Assembly: GCA_947176375.1 (NCBI GenBank)
Contig: CAMWQM010000004.1
Location: 56,999 to 120,998 of the forward strand
Direction: 5' to 3'
DNA length: 64,000 nucleotides
Origin: an uncultured Helicobacteraceae bacterium
GTDB lineage: Bacteria > Campylobacterota > Campylobacteria > Campylobacterales > Helicobacteraceae
Position numbers and translations under genes: made by a program. Within the stretch, counting starts at the first letter, position 1. Each line of letters starts with the position of its first letter. A model generated the notes under the pieces. It searched no databases. It was given only the letters and a program-made list of their open reading frames with translations, and had not been told where the DNA came from. Positions 56,582 to 64,000 of the stretch are shown piece after piece.

Positions 56582-57487
56582 ATGTCAAAACAAATAGTGA
56601 TCAGACCAGAGGATAGCAAGGATATAAATGAAGTTTATAAGAATTCTAAAAGAGGATTAATTTTTAAACAGAAATTCTATGAAGAAGAAATGTATAAGCT
56701 AGAAATAGAGCTTCTAAAGCTTCAAAAATGGGTGATTGATAATGACAAAAGAATGTTAATCATTATGGAAGGACGAGATGGGGCAGGAAAAGGAGGCACA
56801 ATCAAAGCTCTTACAAATAGGTTAAATCCTAGAGGTTTTAGAACCGTGGCACTTCAAAAACCAACAGATTCTGAAAAGAAAGACTGGTATTTTTTAAGAT
56901 ATATTAAAAAATTACCTAGACCGGGTGAAATCGTGCTTTTTGATAGAAGTTGGTATAATCGTGCTGGGGTTGAACGAGTTATGGGATTCTGCACACAAGA
57001 TGAATATAGAGAATTTATTATACAGGTTTCGAATCTAGAGCAAATGCTTATATCGAGTGGTTTAATTGTATTTAAGTATTTTCTTAATGTTTCAAAAAAT
57101 GAACAAAAAAGACGAATAGAGAGAAGAAAAACTGACCCACTGAGAATGTGGAAATTAAGCCCAATAGATAGTAAATCGCTAAATCTTTGGGACGAATATA
57201 CAGAGGCATTTCAAAAAATGTTTTCACGCACACATACAGCAGATTCCCCTTGGATTCTAGTCAATTCTACTGATAAAAAAAGGGCTAAGATAAATATCGC
57301 AAGAGATTTGCTCTCAAAAGTAGATTATGATGGCAAGGATAATGCTAAAGTTTGCCTACTTGCAGACCCAACTATCGTAACACAATATTCTCAAGCCTCT
57401 TTCTTCTCCAAAAAAGAGGATAAAAATGATAAAAAAATTAAAGATAATAAAAAAGATAAAAGCGAAGGCAAAAAAGATAAAAAATAA
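56582..57487 (+). CDS. ppk2: Polyphosphate kinase 2
   Basis: 301 aa. Walker A MEGRDGAGKGGTIKAL, lid/Walker B LFDRSWYNRAGVERVMGF, then RRKTDPLRMWKLSPID. PPK2 enzymes use polyphosphate to phosphorylate nucleotides. The last 25 residues are an added Lys/Asp tail (KNDKKIKDNKKDKSEGKK). Start behind GGAGG. Confidence 0.95.
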   Translation: MSKQIVIRPEDSKDINEVYKNSKRGLIFKQKFYEEEMYKLEIELLKLQKWVIDNDKRMLIIMEGRDGAGKGGTIKALTNRLNPRGFRTVALQKPTDSEKKDWYFLRYIKKLPRPGEIVLFDRSWYNRAGVERVMGFCTQDEYREFIIQVSNLEQMLISSGLIVFKYFLNVSKNEQKRRIERRKTDPLRMWKLSPIDSKSLNLWDEYTEAFQKMFSRTHTADSPWILVNSTDKKRAKINIARDLLSKVDYDGKDNAKVCLLADPTIVTQYSQASFFSKKEDKNDKKIKDNKKDKSEGKKDKK

Positions 57488-57795
57488 TTGCCTATTGATT
57501 TTATAAAACTTAAATAAAATATTATATAGAAAATATTCAAAAATAAGCCTAATAATTTTTAGCTTATTGGAATATTTTCTGTTATAATTTTGCCTAGTTT
57601 TTGAAATTATATTTAGAATAAATTTAGTTTTTATAGTGATATAAAGATACTTAAATTTTTCTTAAAAAATAATTCTAAATATTTGCTTTTGTTTAAGGTG
57701 TTTAAAACTTAAATTGAAAGCTTTTGTAATAGTCAATAATGATTTACTTAATATAATATGACCAAAAAGAGACTTAAAAATGGAAATATTTAATT
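57488..57795. other. Intergenic stretch with acyltransferase promoter
   Basis: About 300 bases. AATAAGC / GCTTATT arms around 57542-57568 might form a weak hairpin after ppk2. A TATAAT at 57752-57757 is a good -10 for the downstream cluster. An eight-codon leader frame (ATG 57780, TAG 57804-57806) overlaps the acyltransferase start and may be incidental. Confidence 0.45.
57752..57757 (+). promoter_or_regulatory. -10 box of the acyl/sugar cluster
   Basis: TATAAT, 38 bases before acyltransferase A. Confidence 0.5.
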
Positions 57796-58512
57796 ATGTT
57801 TTTTAGCATAAAAGAGCTAGTAGATATGGGTATTACCCTACCAAAAAAACCTAGCAATATTAAAATTTCTAAAAAAGCAAGTTTATACAATGCACATTTG
57901 ATGAGACTTGGAGATAATATCAGGATAGATGATTTTTGCATCTTAAGTGGTAATATTAAAATTGGCTCTTTTATCCACATAGGAACATTTTGTGCTTTAT
58001 ATGGTGGAAATAAAGTCTCTAAAGATACAGGAATTGTGATAGAAAATTTTTGCACCCTTTCTCCAAAAGCTATGATTTTTGCCTCAAGTGATGATTTTAG
58101 TGGAGAGTTTTTGATAAGCCCTATGGTTAGTAGTGATTTTAGTAATGTAACTAATGCTAAGGTTTTATTAAAAGAGCATACTTCAATTTGTGCGAATGCT
58201 ATAATACTGCCCGGTGTAGTGTGTGAAGTTGGTAGTGTGCTAGGAGCTATGAGTTTGCTTAAAAATAATACAGAATCTTTTAGCATATATACTGGAATCC
58301 CTGCTTTTAAGGTTAAAAATCGCTCAAAAAAATTATTAAAACTAGAAAAAGAGTTCTTATCAAAATTTGAGCTATGGGGGGGGGTAAAAGCTAGTCTGTT
58401 TTTATTTATACAATTATTTATACAATCTAATATTTACAAACACTCACATACTTTAAAATATTCCCATCATATATCAAAACTACTTAAAAATCAACAATTA
58501 AATGTAGTATAA
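57796..58512 (+). CDS. LbH (hexapeptide) acyltransferase A, with poly-G in C-terminal tail
   Basis: 238 aa. Left-handed beta-helix repeats run from about residue 35 to 165 (LGDNIRIDDFCILSGNIKIGSFIHIGTFCALYGG; TSICANAIILPGVVCEVGSVLGAMSLL), ending in the usual GIPAFKVKNRSKK. Probably O- or N-acylates a sugar with acetyl-CoA. Nine G at 58376-58384 fall after the enzyme domain at LWGG. With 9 G a 40-residue tail follows; with 8 or 10 the protein stops within a few codons. Paralog of acyltransferase B, 18 bases downstream. First gene of the cluster. Confidence 0.82.
   Translation: MFFSIKELVDMGITLPKKPSNIKISKKASLYNAHLMRLGDNIRIDDFCILSGNIKIGSFIHIGTFCALYGGNKVSKDTGIVIENFCTLSPKAMIFASSDDFSGEFLISPMVSSDFSNVTNAKVLLKEHTSICANAIILPGVVCEVGSVLGAMSLLKNNTESFSIYTGIPAFKVKNRSKKLLKLEKEFLSKFELWGGVKASLFLFIQLFIQSNIYKHSHTLKYSHHISKLLKNQQLNVV
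58376..58384. repeat. Poly-G tract, 9 bases, in acyltransferase A
   Basis: Nine G at the end of the enzyme domain. Its length selects a long (9) or very short (8, 10) C-terminal tail. Confidence 0.88.
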
Positions 58513-58529
58513 ATTTACAAGGTTTCATT

Positions 58530-59228
58530 ATGAATAATATAAATAATTTAATGCAATCACAAAGAAATCAGAGCCATTATAGTGATAGAGAATTGCAAAA
58601 GCTTGGATTTATATCCATTGGAAAAAATGTCCTTATATCTAAATTTGCTAGAATCTATGGAGCTTCTCAAATGAGTATAGGGAGTAATGTAAGAATTGAT
58701 GATTTTGTTATTTTAAGTGGGAAAATAACACTTGGGAATTTCGTTCATTTAGCTACATTTTCTGGAATCACAGCAGGAAGTATCGGTGTAGAGTTGGGTA
58801 ATTTTTGTTCAATGAGTAGTTATTCAAAGATTTTTGCTACGACAGATGATTTAACTGGTGGATATTTGGGCGGTCCTTGTGTGCCAGATTCATTTAGGGG
58901 TGTTATAGAAAAACCTGTAATTTTAACAAAACATTGCTATATTGGTAGTCATTCGTTGGTTTTACCAGGAGGTTATTTTGAAATAGGTGCTTGTCTTGGT
59001 CCTATGAGCTTAGTTGGGAGTAAAAGATTAAAATCTTGGAATTACTATTTTGGAAATCCTGCTAGGGCATATAAACAAATTGACAAAATAGTGTTTTACA
59101 AAAAGAAAAAGAGTTACTATCGACTATGGGGGGGGGGTAGAACTAGATTTTTAAATAGTTTTAGTAAAAATACTATAAATTCATCTTTAATCATCAAAAA
59201 ACATTCCACTACTAAAAAAGCTGCATAA
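58530..59228 (+). CDS. LbH (hexapeptide) acyltransferase B, with poly-G in C-terminal tail
   Basis: 232 aa, aligned along its length with acyltransferase A (YSDRELQKLGF/FSIKELVDMG; SNVRIDDFVILSG/DNIRIDDFCILSG). The hexapeptide region is followed by YFGNPARAYKQI. Ten G at 59128-59137 again follow LW. With 10 G the tail (RTRFLNSFSKNTINS...) runs to a stop directly abutting the next gene; with 9 or 11 it ends within eight codons. Predicted sugar O/N-acyltransferase; substrate unknown. Confidence 0.82.
   Translation: MNNINNLMQSQRNQSHYSDRELQKLGFISIGKNVLISKFARIYGASQMSIGSNVRIDDFVILSGKITLGNFVHLATFSGITAGSIGVELGNFCSMSSYSKIFATTDDLTGGYLGGPCVPDSFRGVIEKPVILTKHCYIGSHSLVLPGGYFEIGACLGPMSLVGSKRLKSWNYYFGNPARAYKQIDKIVFYKKKKSYYRLWGGGRTRFLNSFSKNTINSSLIIKKHSTTKKAA
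59128..59137. repeat. Poly-G tract, 10 bases, in acyltransferase B
   Basis: Ten G; the reading frame set here decides whether translation ends beside the pglD-like start (10) or about 75-90 bases earlier (9, 11). Confidence 0.88.
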
Positions 59229-59882
59229 ATGAAAAATATCATTTTTATAGGGGCTGGTGGATTTGCTAGTGAATGTTATCAATATTTATTAGATTGTATG
59301 GGTATTGATAAAACTTTAAAATTTAAGGGTTTTTTATCATCATCAAATGACTTGCATAAATATAAATTGGAACATTATTTTTTAGGACATTATAATGATT
59401 ACAATTTTAAAGAAAATGATTACTGCGTAATAGCTATTGGAGATCCAAAAGCTAGATATAATATTTATAAATACTTAAAGGAAAAAAATGTTAAAATGTA
59501 TAATCTAATATCACCAAAAGCATTTATAACAAATACAGATAATATTGGCGAAGCTAATATTATAACACCATTTTGTATCATTGCATATAATGCTGTGATA
59601 GGTAATTGTAATCTTATTAATGTATCTTGTGCAATAGGGCATGATTGTGTGATAGGAGATTTTAATATAATAGGTTCATATTCTGGATTTGCTGGATTTT
59701 CAAAAATTGGAAATGGAAACTATCTAGCCCCTAGGGTAAGTATATTTCCAAAAGCAGTTGTAGGAGATAATTGCAAAATATCTGCTGGTAGTGTAATTTT
59801 TAAGAGATTAAAAAGTAATAAAATAGCATTTGGGAATCCAGCCGAAGTCATTGGAGATAATGAAATTTTTAGTTTTAATTAG
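59229..59882 (+). CDS. PglD/NeuD-family sugar acetyltransferase
   Basis: 217 aa. N-terminal nucleotide-sugar-binding fold (KNIIFIGAGGFASECYQYLL), then hexapeptide helix with NVSCAIGHDCVIGDFNIIGSYSGFAGFSKIGNGNYLAPRVSIFPKAVVGDNCKISAGSVIFKRL; the His of IGHD is the likely catalytic base. PglD acetylates UDP-4-amino-sugars and NeuD sialic acids. ATG 59229 follows the acyltransferase B stop with no gap and no ribosome site, so translation is probably coupled. Confidence 0.88.
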   Translation: MKNIIFIGAGGFASECYQYLLDCMGIDKTLKFKGFLSSSNDLHKYKLEHYFLGHYNDYNFKENDYCVIAIGDPKARYNIYKYLKEKNVKMYNLISPKAFITNTDNIGEANIITPFCIIAYNAVIGNCNLINVSCAIGHDCVIGDFNIIGSYSGFAGFSKIGNGNYLAPRVSIFPKAVVGDNCKISAGSVIFKRLKSNKIAFGNPAEVIGDNEIFSFN

Positions 59883-59891
59883 GAGTATTTT

Positions 59892-60131
59892 ATGGATACA
59901 AAAGAAAGATTAGTAAAAATTATACAAGACTTAAGACCAGATATAGATTTATCACTAGATACAGAATCTATAGCATTTATAGAAGATGGGATCTTGGATT
60001 CTTTTGATATTATCACACTTGTATCTGCAATTGATAAAGAATTTAACATCTCTATTGATGGTAATAAAATAGTATCATCTAATTTTAATACGCTAGATAG
60101 TATGGTAAAACTTATAGAGGAAAGTTTATAG
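59892..60131 (+). CDS. Acyl carrier protein (first copy)
   Basis: 79 aa. ILDSFDIITLV carries the phosphopantetheine Ser37 (DSF instead of the usual DSL). Acidic helical protein, good AGGAG site. Stop overlaps the KAS III GTG. Distinct from housekeeping AcpP; likely serves the sugar-acyl pathway here. Confidence 0.92.
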   Translation: MDTKERLVKIIQDLRPDIDLSLDTESIAFIEDGILDSFDIITLVSAIDKEFNISIDGNKIVSSNFNTLDSMVKLIEESL

Positions 60132-61195
60132 TGAATTTTGAATTTAAAAATAAAAAGATAGAAAGTATCTTAACAATACTGCCAAAAAACAAAAAATATT
60201 TTACTGATGAAGTTAAAAATTATAATTTTCCATTAAAAAAATCTCTAGCATTAAAAGAATTAATGGGATATGATGCACATAATATAGCATTAGAAAATCA
60301 ATTAGCCTCCGATTTTATAATAGAAGGATTTAAAATATTATTTGAAAATAATATTGTAGATAAAGATGATATAGATGTATTAATTTATATCACACAATCA
60401 CCTGATTATTTTGTGCCACAAACTTCTACAATAATCCAAGATAAAGCTGGTTTAAAAAATGATATTTTATGTTTTGATTTAAATCAAGGATGTGCAGGGT
60501 TTGTCCAAGGATTATTTCAAAGTTTTTTTATGCTTGAGAATTCAAATATTAATAAAATAGCCATAGCAAACTCTGATATTTTAAGCAAGAAAGTTAATAA
60601 AAAAGACAGAAATAGCTATCCTTTAGTTGGAGATGGTGGCAGTATAACTATAGTTAGCAAATCAAATGTAGAAAATAATATTTATTGTTATAATAAAACT
60701 TTTGGTAAAGATGCATTAGCTATCAACATTCCTGCTGGTGGCTTCAAACTTCCAAGTAGTGAAGATACAAGAAAAGAAGTAGAATCTCAAGATGGAAATA
60801 TAAGAAGTCTTGATAATTTAGTAATGCAAGGTGCTTCAGTTTTTAGTTTTGTTCAAGAATATGTTCCATCTATGATTGATTCATTGCTTAAAATTTCTAA
60901 TAACAATAAAGAAGATATAGATTATTATATCTTTCATCAACCAAATAAATTTATGCTACAAAAATTAGCAGATAAATTGCAAATCCCGTATTCTAAAATG
61001 CCAAATAATATAGTTGAAAACTTTGGAAATGGTAGTGGTATAACAATACCTCTAAATTTATGTTTTAATTTACAAAATATTTTGAAACATAAAAGCCAAA
61101 AAATATGTTTTGGTGGATTTGGAGTAGGGCTTACACTTTCTGGAATCATTATGAATGTAGAAAGTATAGATTATATGAATATAATTGAGATATAA
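60131..61195 (+). CDS. 3-oxoacyl-ACP synthase III-like (FabH family)
   Basis: 354 aa. Catalytic triad present: Cys121 in LNQGCAGF, His269 in IFHQPN, Asn300 in NFGNGSG. Starts GTG 60131 overlapping the ACP stop. Condenses an acyl-CoA with malonyl-ACP. Resembles the second FabH in Campylobacter flagellin-glycan loci more than the housekeeping enzyme. Confidence 0.88.
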   Translation: MNFEFKNKKIESILTILPKNKKYFTDEVKNYNFPLKKSLALKELMGYDAHNIALENQLASDFIIEGFKILFENNIVDKDDIDVLIYITQSPDYFVPQTSTIIQDKAGLKNDILCFDLNQGCAGFVQGLFQSFFMLENSNINKIAIANSDILSKKVNKKDRNSYPLVGDGGSITIVSKSNVENNIYCYNKTFGKDALAINIPAGGFKLPSSEDTRKEVESQDGNIRSLDNLVMQGASVFSFVQEYVPSMIDSLLKISNNNKEDIDYYIFHQPNKFMLQKLADKLQIPYSKMPNNIVENFGNGSGITIPLNLCFNLQNILKHKSQKICFGGFGVGLTLSGIIMNVESIDYMNIIEI

Positions 61196-61275
61196 GATTA
61201 TAAATATGTGGTATTAAATTATGATTATATTCAAACTTATACAAATAAAAATTTAAATTATTTAAGGAGAGGAAA

Positions 61276-61494
61276 ATGACAAAATTATATGATAAGTTAA
61301 AAGATGTATTAGATGTAGAAACTATAAATGATGATGATAAATTAGAGGATTTTGATGATTGGGATAGTTTGTCTATTATCTCAATATTATCATTTTTAGA
61401 TAAAGAATATGGTATTAATGTTTATACAAATGAATTGCAAAATTTAAAAACAATCAAAGATTTAATAGATTTAGTAAAATCAAAAGCTAAATGA
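61276..61494 (+). CDS. Acyl carrier protein (second copy)
   Basis: 72 aa. FDDWDSLSIISIL with Ser31 as phosphopantetheine site. AAGGAGAGG before ATG. Ends with ATGA overlap into the SDR gene. Eighty bases separate it from KAS III. Confidence 0.9.
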   Translation: MTKLYDKLKDVLDVETINDDDKLEDFDDWDSLSIISILSFLDKEYGINVYTNELQNLKTIKDLIDLVKSKAK

Positions 61495-62177
61495 AAAATT
61501 ATATTTTATTAAGTGGCGGAAGCTCTGGCATTGGCAAAGAAATTGCAGCAACTATAAATAAGATAAATAATATTATATTTATAGGAAGAAATAGAAATTC
61601 GTTAGATTCTAATAAATTTTGCCATTGTGATTTAAGAGATATTGCTTCTATATCACAAGCATTAAATAATTTAGAAACTAAAAATATAGAAACTTTTATC
61701 CATTGTGCTGGAGTAAGTATGATAGGATATGCAAAAAGTTTTAGCTATAAAGAGATGATTGAATGTGCTAATGTAAATTTATACTCTAGTATGGAAATAA
61801 TAAAATTTTTACTTAAAAATTGCAAAACAAGCCTAAAAAATATTATTTTTATTTCTAGCGTTTTTAGCCATAAAGCACAAAGGGGCAATTCTTTTTATGC
61901 TTCTACTAAGGGAGGATTAGAATCTTATGCAAAATCTCTAGCATTAGAATTAGCCCCAAAAGTTAGAGTAAATACTATTGCTTGTGGTGGAATCTTTAAT
62001 ACAAATATGACAAAAAATATCTTCAATGATGAGCAAAAACAAGAGATTCTAAAATCCTACCCACTAGGAGAGGGAGAAACTAAAGATGTAGCGAATTTAG
62101 TAGAATTCTTGTGCAAGGAAGATTCAAGATGGATTACAGGTGCTACAATAACACTAGATGGTGGTTTTAGTCTATGA
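61491..62177 (+). CDS. SDR-family oxidoreductase (FabG-like)
   Basis: 228 aa. GGSSGIGKEI cofactor loop, CAGVS, ISSVF Ser, Tyr136-x3-Lys140 in FYASTKGGLESYAKSLALELAPKVRVN, C-terminal DGGFSL. Probably reduces a 3-oxoacyl-ACP. Overlaps the ACP and the AAC(3)-like gene by 4 bases each. C-terminal 30 residues nearly match the split SDR at 63.0-63.7 kb. Confidence 0.92.
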   Translation: MKNYILLSGGSSGIGKEIAATINKINNIIFIGRNRNSLDSNKFCHCDLRDIASISQALNNLETKNIETFIHCAGVSMIGYAKSFSYKEMIECANVNLYSSMEIIKFLLKNCKTSLKNIIFISSVFSHKAQRGNSFYASTKGGLESYAKSLALELAPKVRVNTIACGGIFNTNMTKNIFNDEQKQEILKSYPLGEGETKDVANLVEFLCKEDSRWITGATITLDGGFSL

Positions 62178-63010
62178 AAGATATAAATTTATTTATTGAT
62201 AAAAATAATAATTACATTAGTAAAAAAGAGATTTTTGAAGCATTGCAGTATTTAAAAGCTAATCATAGTGATTATTTATTCATTCATTCTCAAATAAACT
62301 TTGGGAATCCACTTTTAAAGAAAAATGAACTTCTAAAACATTTAGCTGATATTTTTTTAGAGCTTAAAATTGCAAATCTAATATTTCCAGTATTTACTTT
62401 TAGCTTTTGTAATAAAGAGGATTTTGATTTAGAATCTTCAAAATCAAAAATGGGAATCTTAAATGAATATTTTAGAAAACTAGATTTCTCAATGAGGACA
62501 AAAGACCCATTAATGTCTTGTAGTTTAATTGCAAAAGATAAAGATTTATTTAATATTGGCAATAAATCTTGTGGGAAAGATTCCATTTTTGATAAATTAC
62601 ATAATAAAGAGAATGTAAAATTTTTATTCTTTGGTAATAGAGTTCATAATTGCTTCACATATTCACATTATATAGAGGATTATTTGAAAGTCCCTTATAG
62701 ATATGATAAAGAATTTTCTGGAAACATAATAAATAAGGATAATAAAACTTTTGAGACTTTTATTCTGCCTGTTAGATATGCAAATGTTCTAGCTTTTGAT
62801 GATGATACAATGAGCAAAGAGTTAGATAAATTTAATGCGATAGAAAGAATAAATATTGGAGATTCACAAATTGAGATAGTAAATGAAAAGCAAAGTTTTA
62901 ATATTATTAAAAATGCAATAGAGAATAATATTGATTTTATGTTAAAACACCCATATCCTAGAGACTTTTTAGATAAAACTTATATATATGAAAAAAAGGT
63001 TGCATTATGA
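62174..63010 (+). CDS. AAC(3)-family N-acyltransferase
   Basis: 278 aa. YLFIHSQINFGNPLLKKNELL, IFPVFTFSFC and YSHYIEDYLKVPYRYDK follow the aminoglycoside 3-N-acetyltransferase family. In C. jejuni flagellin loci such proteins are linked with ACP and FabH-like genes, so I expect acyl transfer to an amino sugar, not antibiotic resistance. Coupled to both neighbours by ATGA overlaps. Confidence 0.85.
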   Translation: MKDINLFIDKNNNYISKKEIFEALQYLKANHSDYLFIHSQINFGNPLLKKNELLKHLADIFLELKIANLIFPVFTFSFCNKEDFDLESSKSKMGILNEYFRKLDFSMRTKDPLMSCSLIAKDKDLFNIGNKSCGKDSIFDKLHNKENVKFLFFGNRVHNCFTYSHYIEDYLKVPYRYDKEFSGNIINKDNKTFETFILPVRYANVLAFDDDTMSKELDKFNAIERINIGDSQIEIVNEKQSFNIIKNAIENNIDFMLKHPYPRDFLDKTYIYEKKVAL

Positions 63011-63721
63011 GTAATTTTATACTTCTAACAGGCGCAACTTCTGATATAGGAAAGCAAATAGCAAATAAATTTAGGGATAAAAATCTAATATTATGTGGAA
63101 GAAATAAAAAAGAGCTAGAAAATCTTTTTGATACATTAAATAATAAGAATAATAAAATCCTAACACTAGATTTAAGTAATATACAAGATATACAATCTCT
63201 AAATGAAATAGGGGGGGGGGATTGAGAGTTTTATTCATTGTGCTGGGGCAGTTAGCTTCTTTAGCATTAAGCAATTTGATTACAAATTATCAAAAGAAAT
63301 GTTTGATATAAATTTTTTTAGTGCTTGCTATATAATAAAATATTTAACTAGTAAAAATAATAAAAATTATTTAAAAAATATTATCTTTATTTCAAGCATT
63401 AGTGCTAAGCTTGGATACAAAGCTATGAGTATTTATAGCTCTTCTAAAGCTAGTTTAGATTCTCTAACTAGAAATTTAGCAGTGGAGTTATCTCCAAAAG
63501 TTAGAGTAAATTCTATTTCTCTTGCTGGAATTAAAACTAAAAAGACAGAATTCTTATATAATGATGATTTTATAGAAAAAATAAAGCAAAATTATCCCTT
63601 AGGAGAGGGTAATGTAGAAGATGTAGCTAATTTAGTAGAATTTTTATGCAAAGAAGATTCAAGATGGATTACAGGGCAAAATATTATCCTTGATGGCGGA
63701 TTAAGCATAATGGGAAAATAA
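63007..63721 (+). CDS. Second SDR oxidoreductase, phase-variable, out of frame
   Basis: ORFs 63007-63225 and 63299-63721 join through a 10-G tract. The N-part has LTGATSDIGKQI; the C-part FISSISAKLGYKAMSIYSSSKASLDSLTRNLAVELSPKVRVN and DGGLSIMGK. At 9 or 12 G the frame continues IESFIHCAGAVSFFS into the second half (about 238 aa). At 10 G it stops at GGGD. Close paralog of the SDR at 61491. Same role, perhaps with different chain or stereochemistry. Confidence 0.85.
63211..63220. repeat. Poly-G tract, 10 bases, in second SDR
   Basis: Ten G; OFF. Nine or 12 would be ON. Confidence 0.9.
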
Positions 63722-63776
63722 TCAATTAAAGTCTGCAATAAATTGCTATAATTTTAAAAAAATATAGGATAAAAGT

Positions 63777-64000
63777 TTGCATATAAATGTTATTGAATAT
63801 TTAATCAATACCGCATCGCAATATCCAAATAAAATAGCGTGCATAGATAGCAATAGAAGCATTATTTTTAAAGATTTAACAAAAGATTCTATAAATATTG
63901 CAAGCAATCTATCTAAAGACAATAACGCAGATTCTATTATATACTTCTCTCCCCAAGTATATGCTATATTCTTACCAAAGAATATAGAATCTATATTAGC
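63777..64000 (+). CDS. AMP-binding (adenylate-forming) enzyme, start only
   Basis: Starts at TTG 63777 after AGGA and runs off the edge, 74 complete codons. HINVIEYLINTASQYPNKIACIDSNRSIIFKDLTKDSINIASNL is the normal beginning of an acyl/aminoacyl-AMP ligase. IFLPKNIESILA fits the next helix. It probably loads an acyl or aminoacyl group onto one of the ACPs. The AMP-binding core motifs lie beyond the window. Confidence 0.72.
   Translation, partial: MHINVIEYLINTASQYPNKIACIDSNRSIIFKDLTKDSINIASNLSKDNNADSIIYFSPQVYAIFLPKNIESIL

Noticed and set aside
57780-57806. Eight-codon leader peptide before acyltransferase A
   Set aside because: No runs of regulatory codons and no attenuator hairpin; overlap with the start is probably chance.
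62174-63010. Aminoglycoside resistance gene
   Set aside because: AAC(3) family membership is clear, but the operon context with ACPs and KAS III points to sugar acylation.

Overview
The window looks like chromosomal DNA of an enterohepatic Helicobacter or a close relative (Campylobacterota). It is very AT-rich. Gene order repeatedly matches H. pylori as I remember it: hrcA-grpE-dnaK; cbpA-hspR-rarA; nth-fliN-fliO-tonB; tatB-tatC-queA-rsmG; serS-TPR-uvrD-flgA-ubiX-coaD-tmk-comFC. Six G/C homopolymer tracts of 9-11 bases, all in surface-glycan-type genes, also fit this group. Species cannot be fixed from the sequence alone. I saw no rRNA, tRNA, CRISPR array or intact insertion sequence.

Layout. 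1-1298: left-edge nucleotidyltransferase with a poly-C tract. 1866-5143: hrcA-grpE-dnaK heat-shock operon behind an imperfect CIRCE. 5343-7176: degenerate class II aldolase-like protein and a CapA-type lipoprotein. 7262-13246: GT10 fucosyltransferase (out of frame), dapF, a membrane protein, then uxs/GT90/ugd, which should make and use UDP-xylose. 13723-17511: five-gene ion-motor operon (ExbB, ExbD, a 62-aa membrane protein, a ZorA-like channel with a long tail, a ZorB-like OmpA protein). 17680-21342: cbpA-hspR-rarA and an MBL hydrolase. 21343-23371: a 2-kb decayed stretch with an HsdS-like remnant. 23372-24282: a second out-of-frame glycosyltransferase. 24466-30224: nine-gene minus-strand operon mixing FeoA, Nth, CheX-like, FliN, FliO and TonB. 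30294-39019: der, bioD, ccoG, cmoB, a hotdog protein, a NifS-like PLP enzyme, an AAA ATPase. 39473-52295: housekeeping blocks. 52583-56482: pycB with two ankyrin proteins. 56582-57487: ppk2. 57796-64000 (runs off the right edge): acyl/sugar-modification cluster with two LbH acyltransferases, PglD/NeuD-like, two acyl carrier proteins, KAS III, two SDRs, an AAC(3)-family protein and the start of an AMP-binding enzyme.

How it works together. Chaperone operons carry their own regulators (HrcA, HspR). Three loci (left edge, 7-13 kb, 57.8-64 kb) plus the orphan gene at 23.4 kb point to a phase-variable surface glycan. Three genes are OFF as sequenced (fucosyltransferase 11 G, glycosyltransferase 10 G, SDR 10 G), one is ON (nucleotidyltransferase 9 C), and two acyltransferases have tracts that only switch the C-terminal tail.

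A striking background signal is the dense, strand-symmetric occurrence of AGATTC/GAATCT, alone or paired as inverted repeats. It lies in intergenic DNA and inside genes, where it encodes DS/ES-rich (LDST, VESK) linkers. The most novel candidates are this repeat system, the ExbBD plus ZorAB-like motor operon without Zorya effectors, and the acyltransferase tracts that may control translational coupling to the pglD-like gene.
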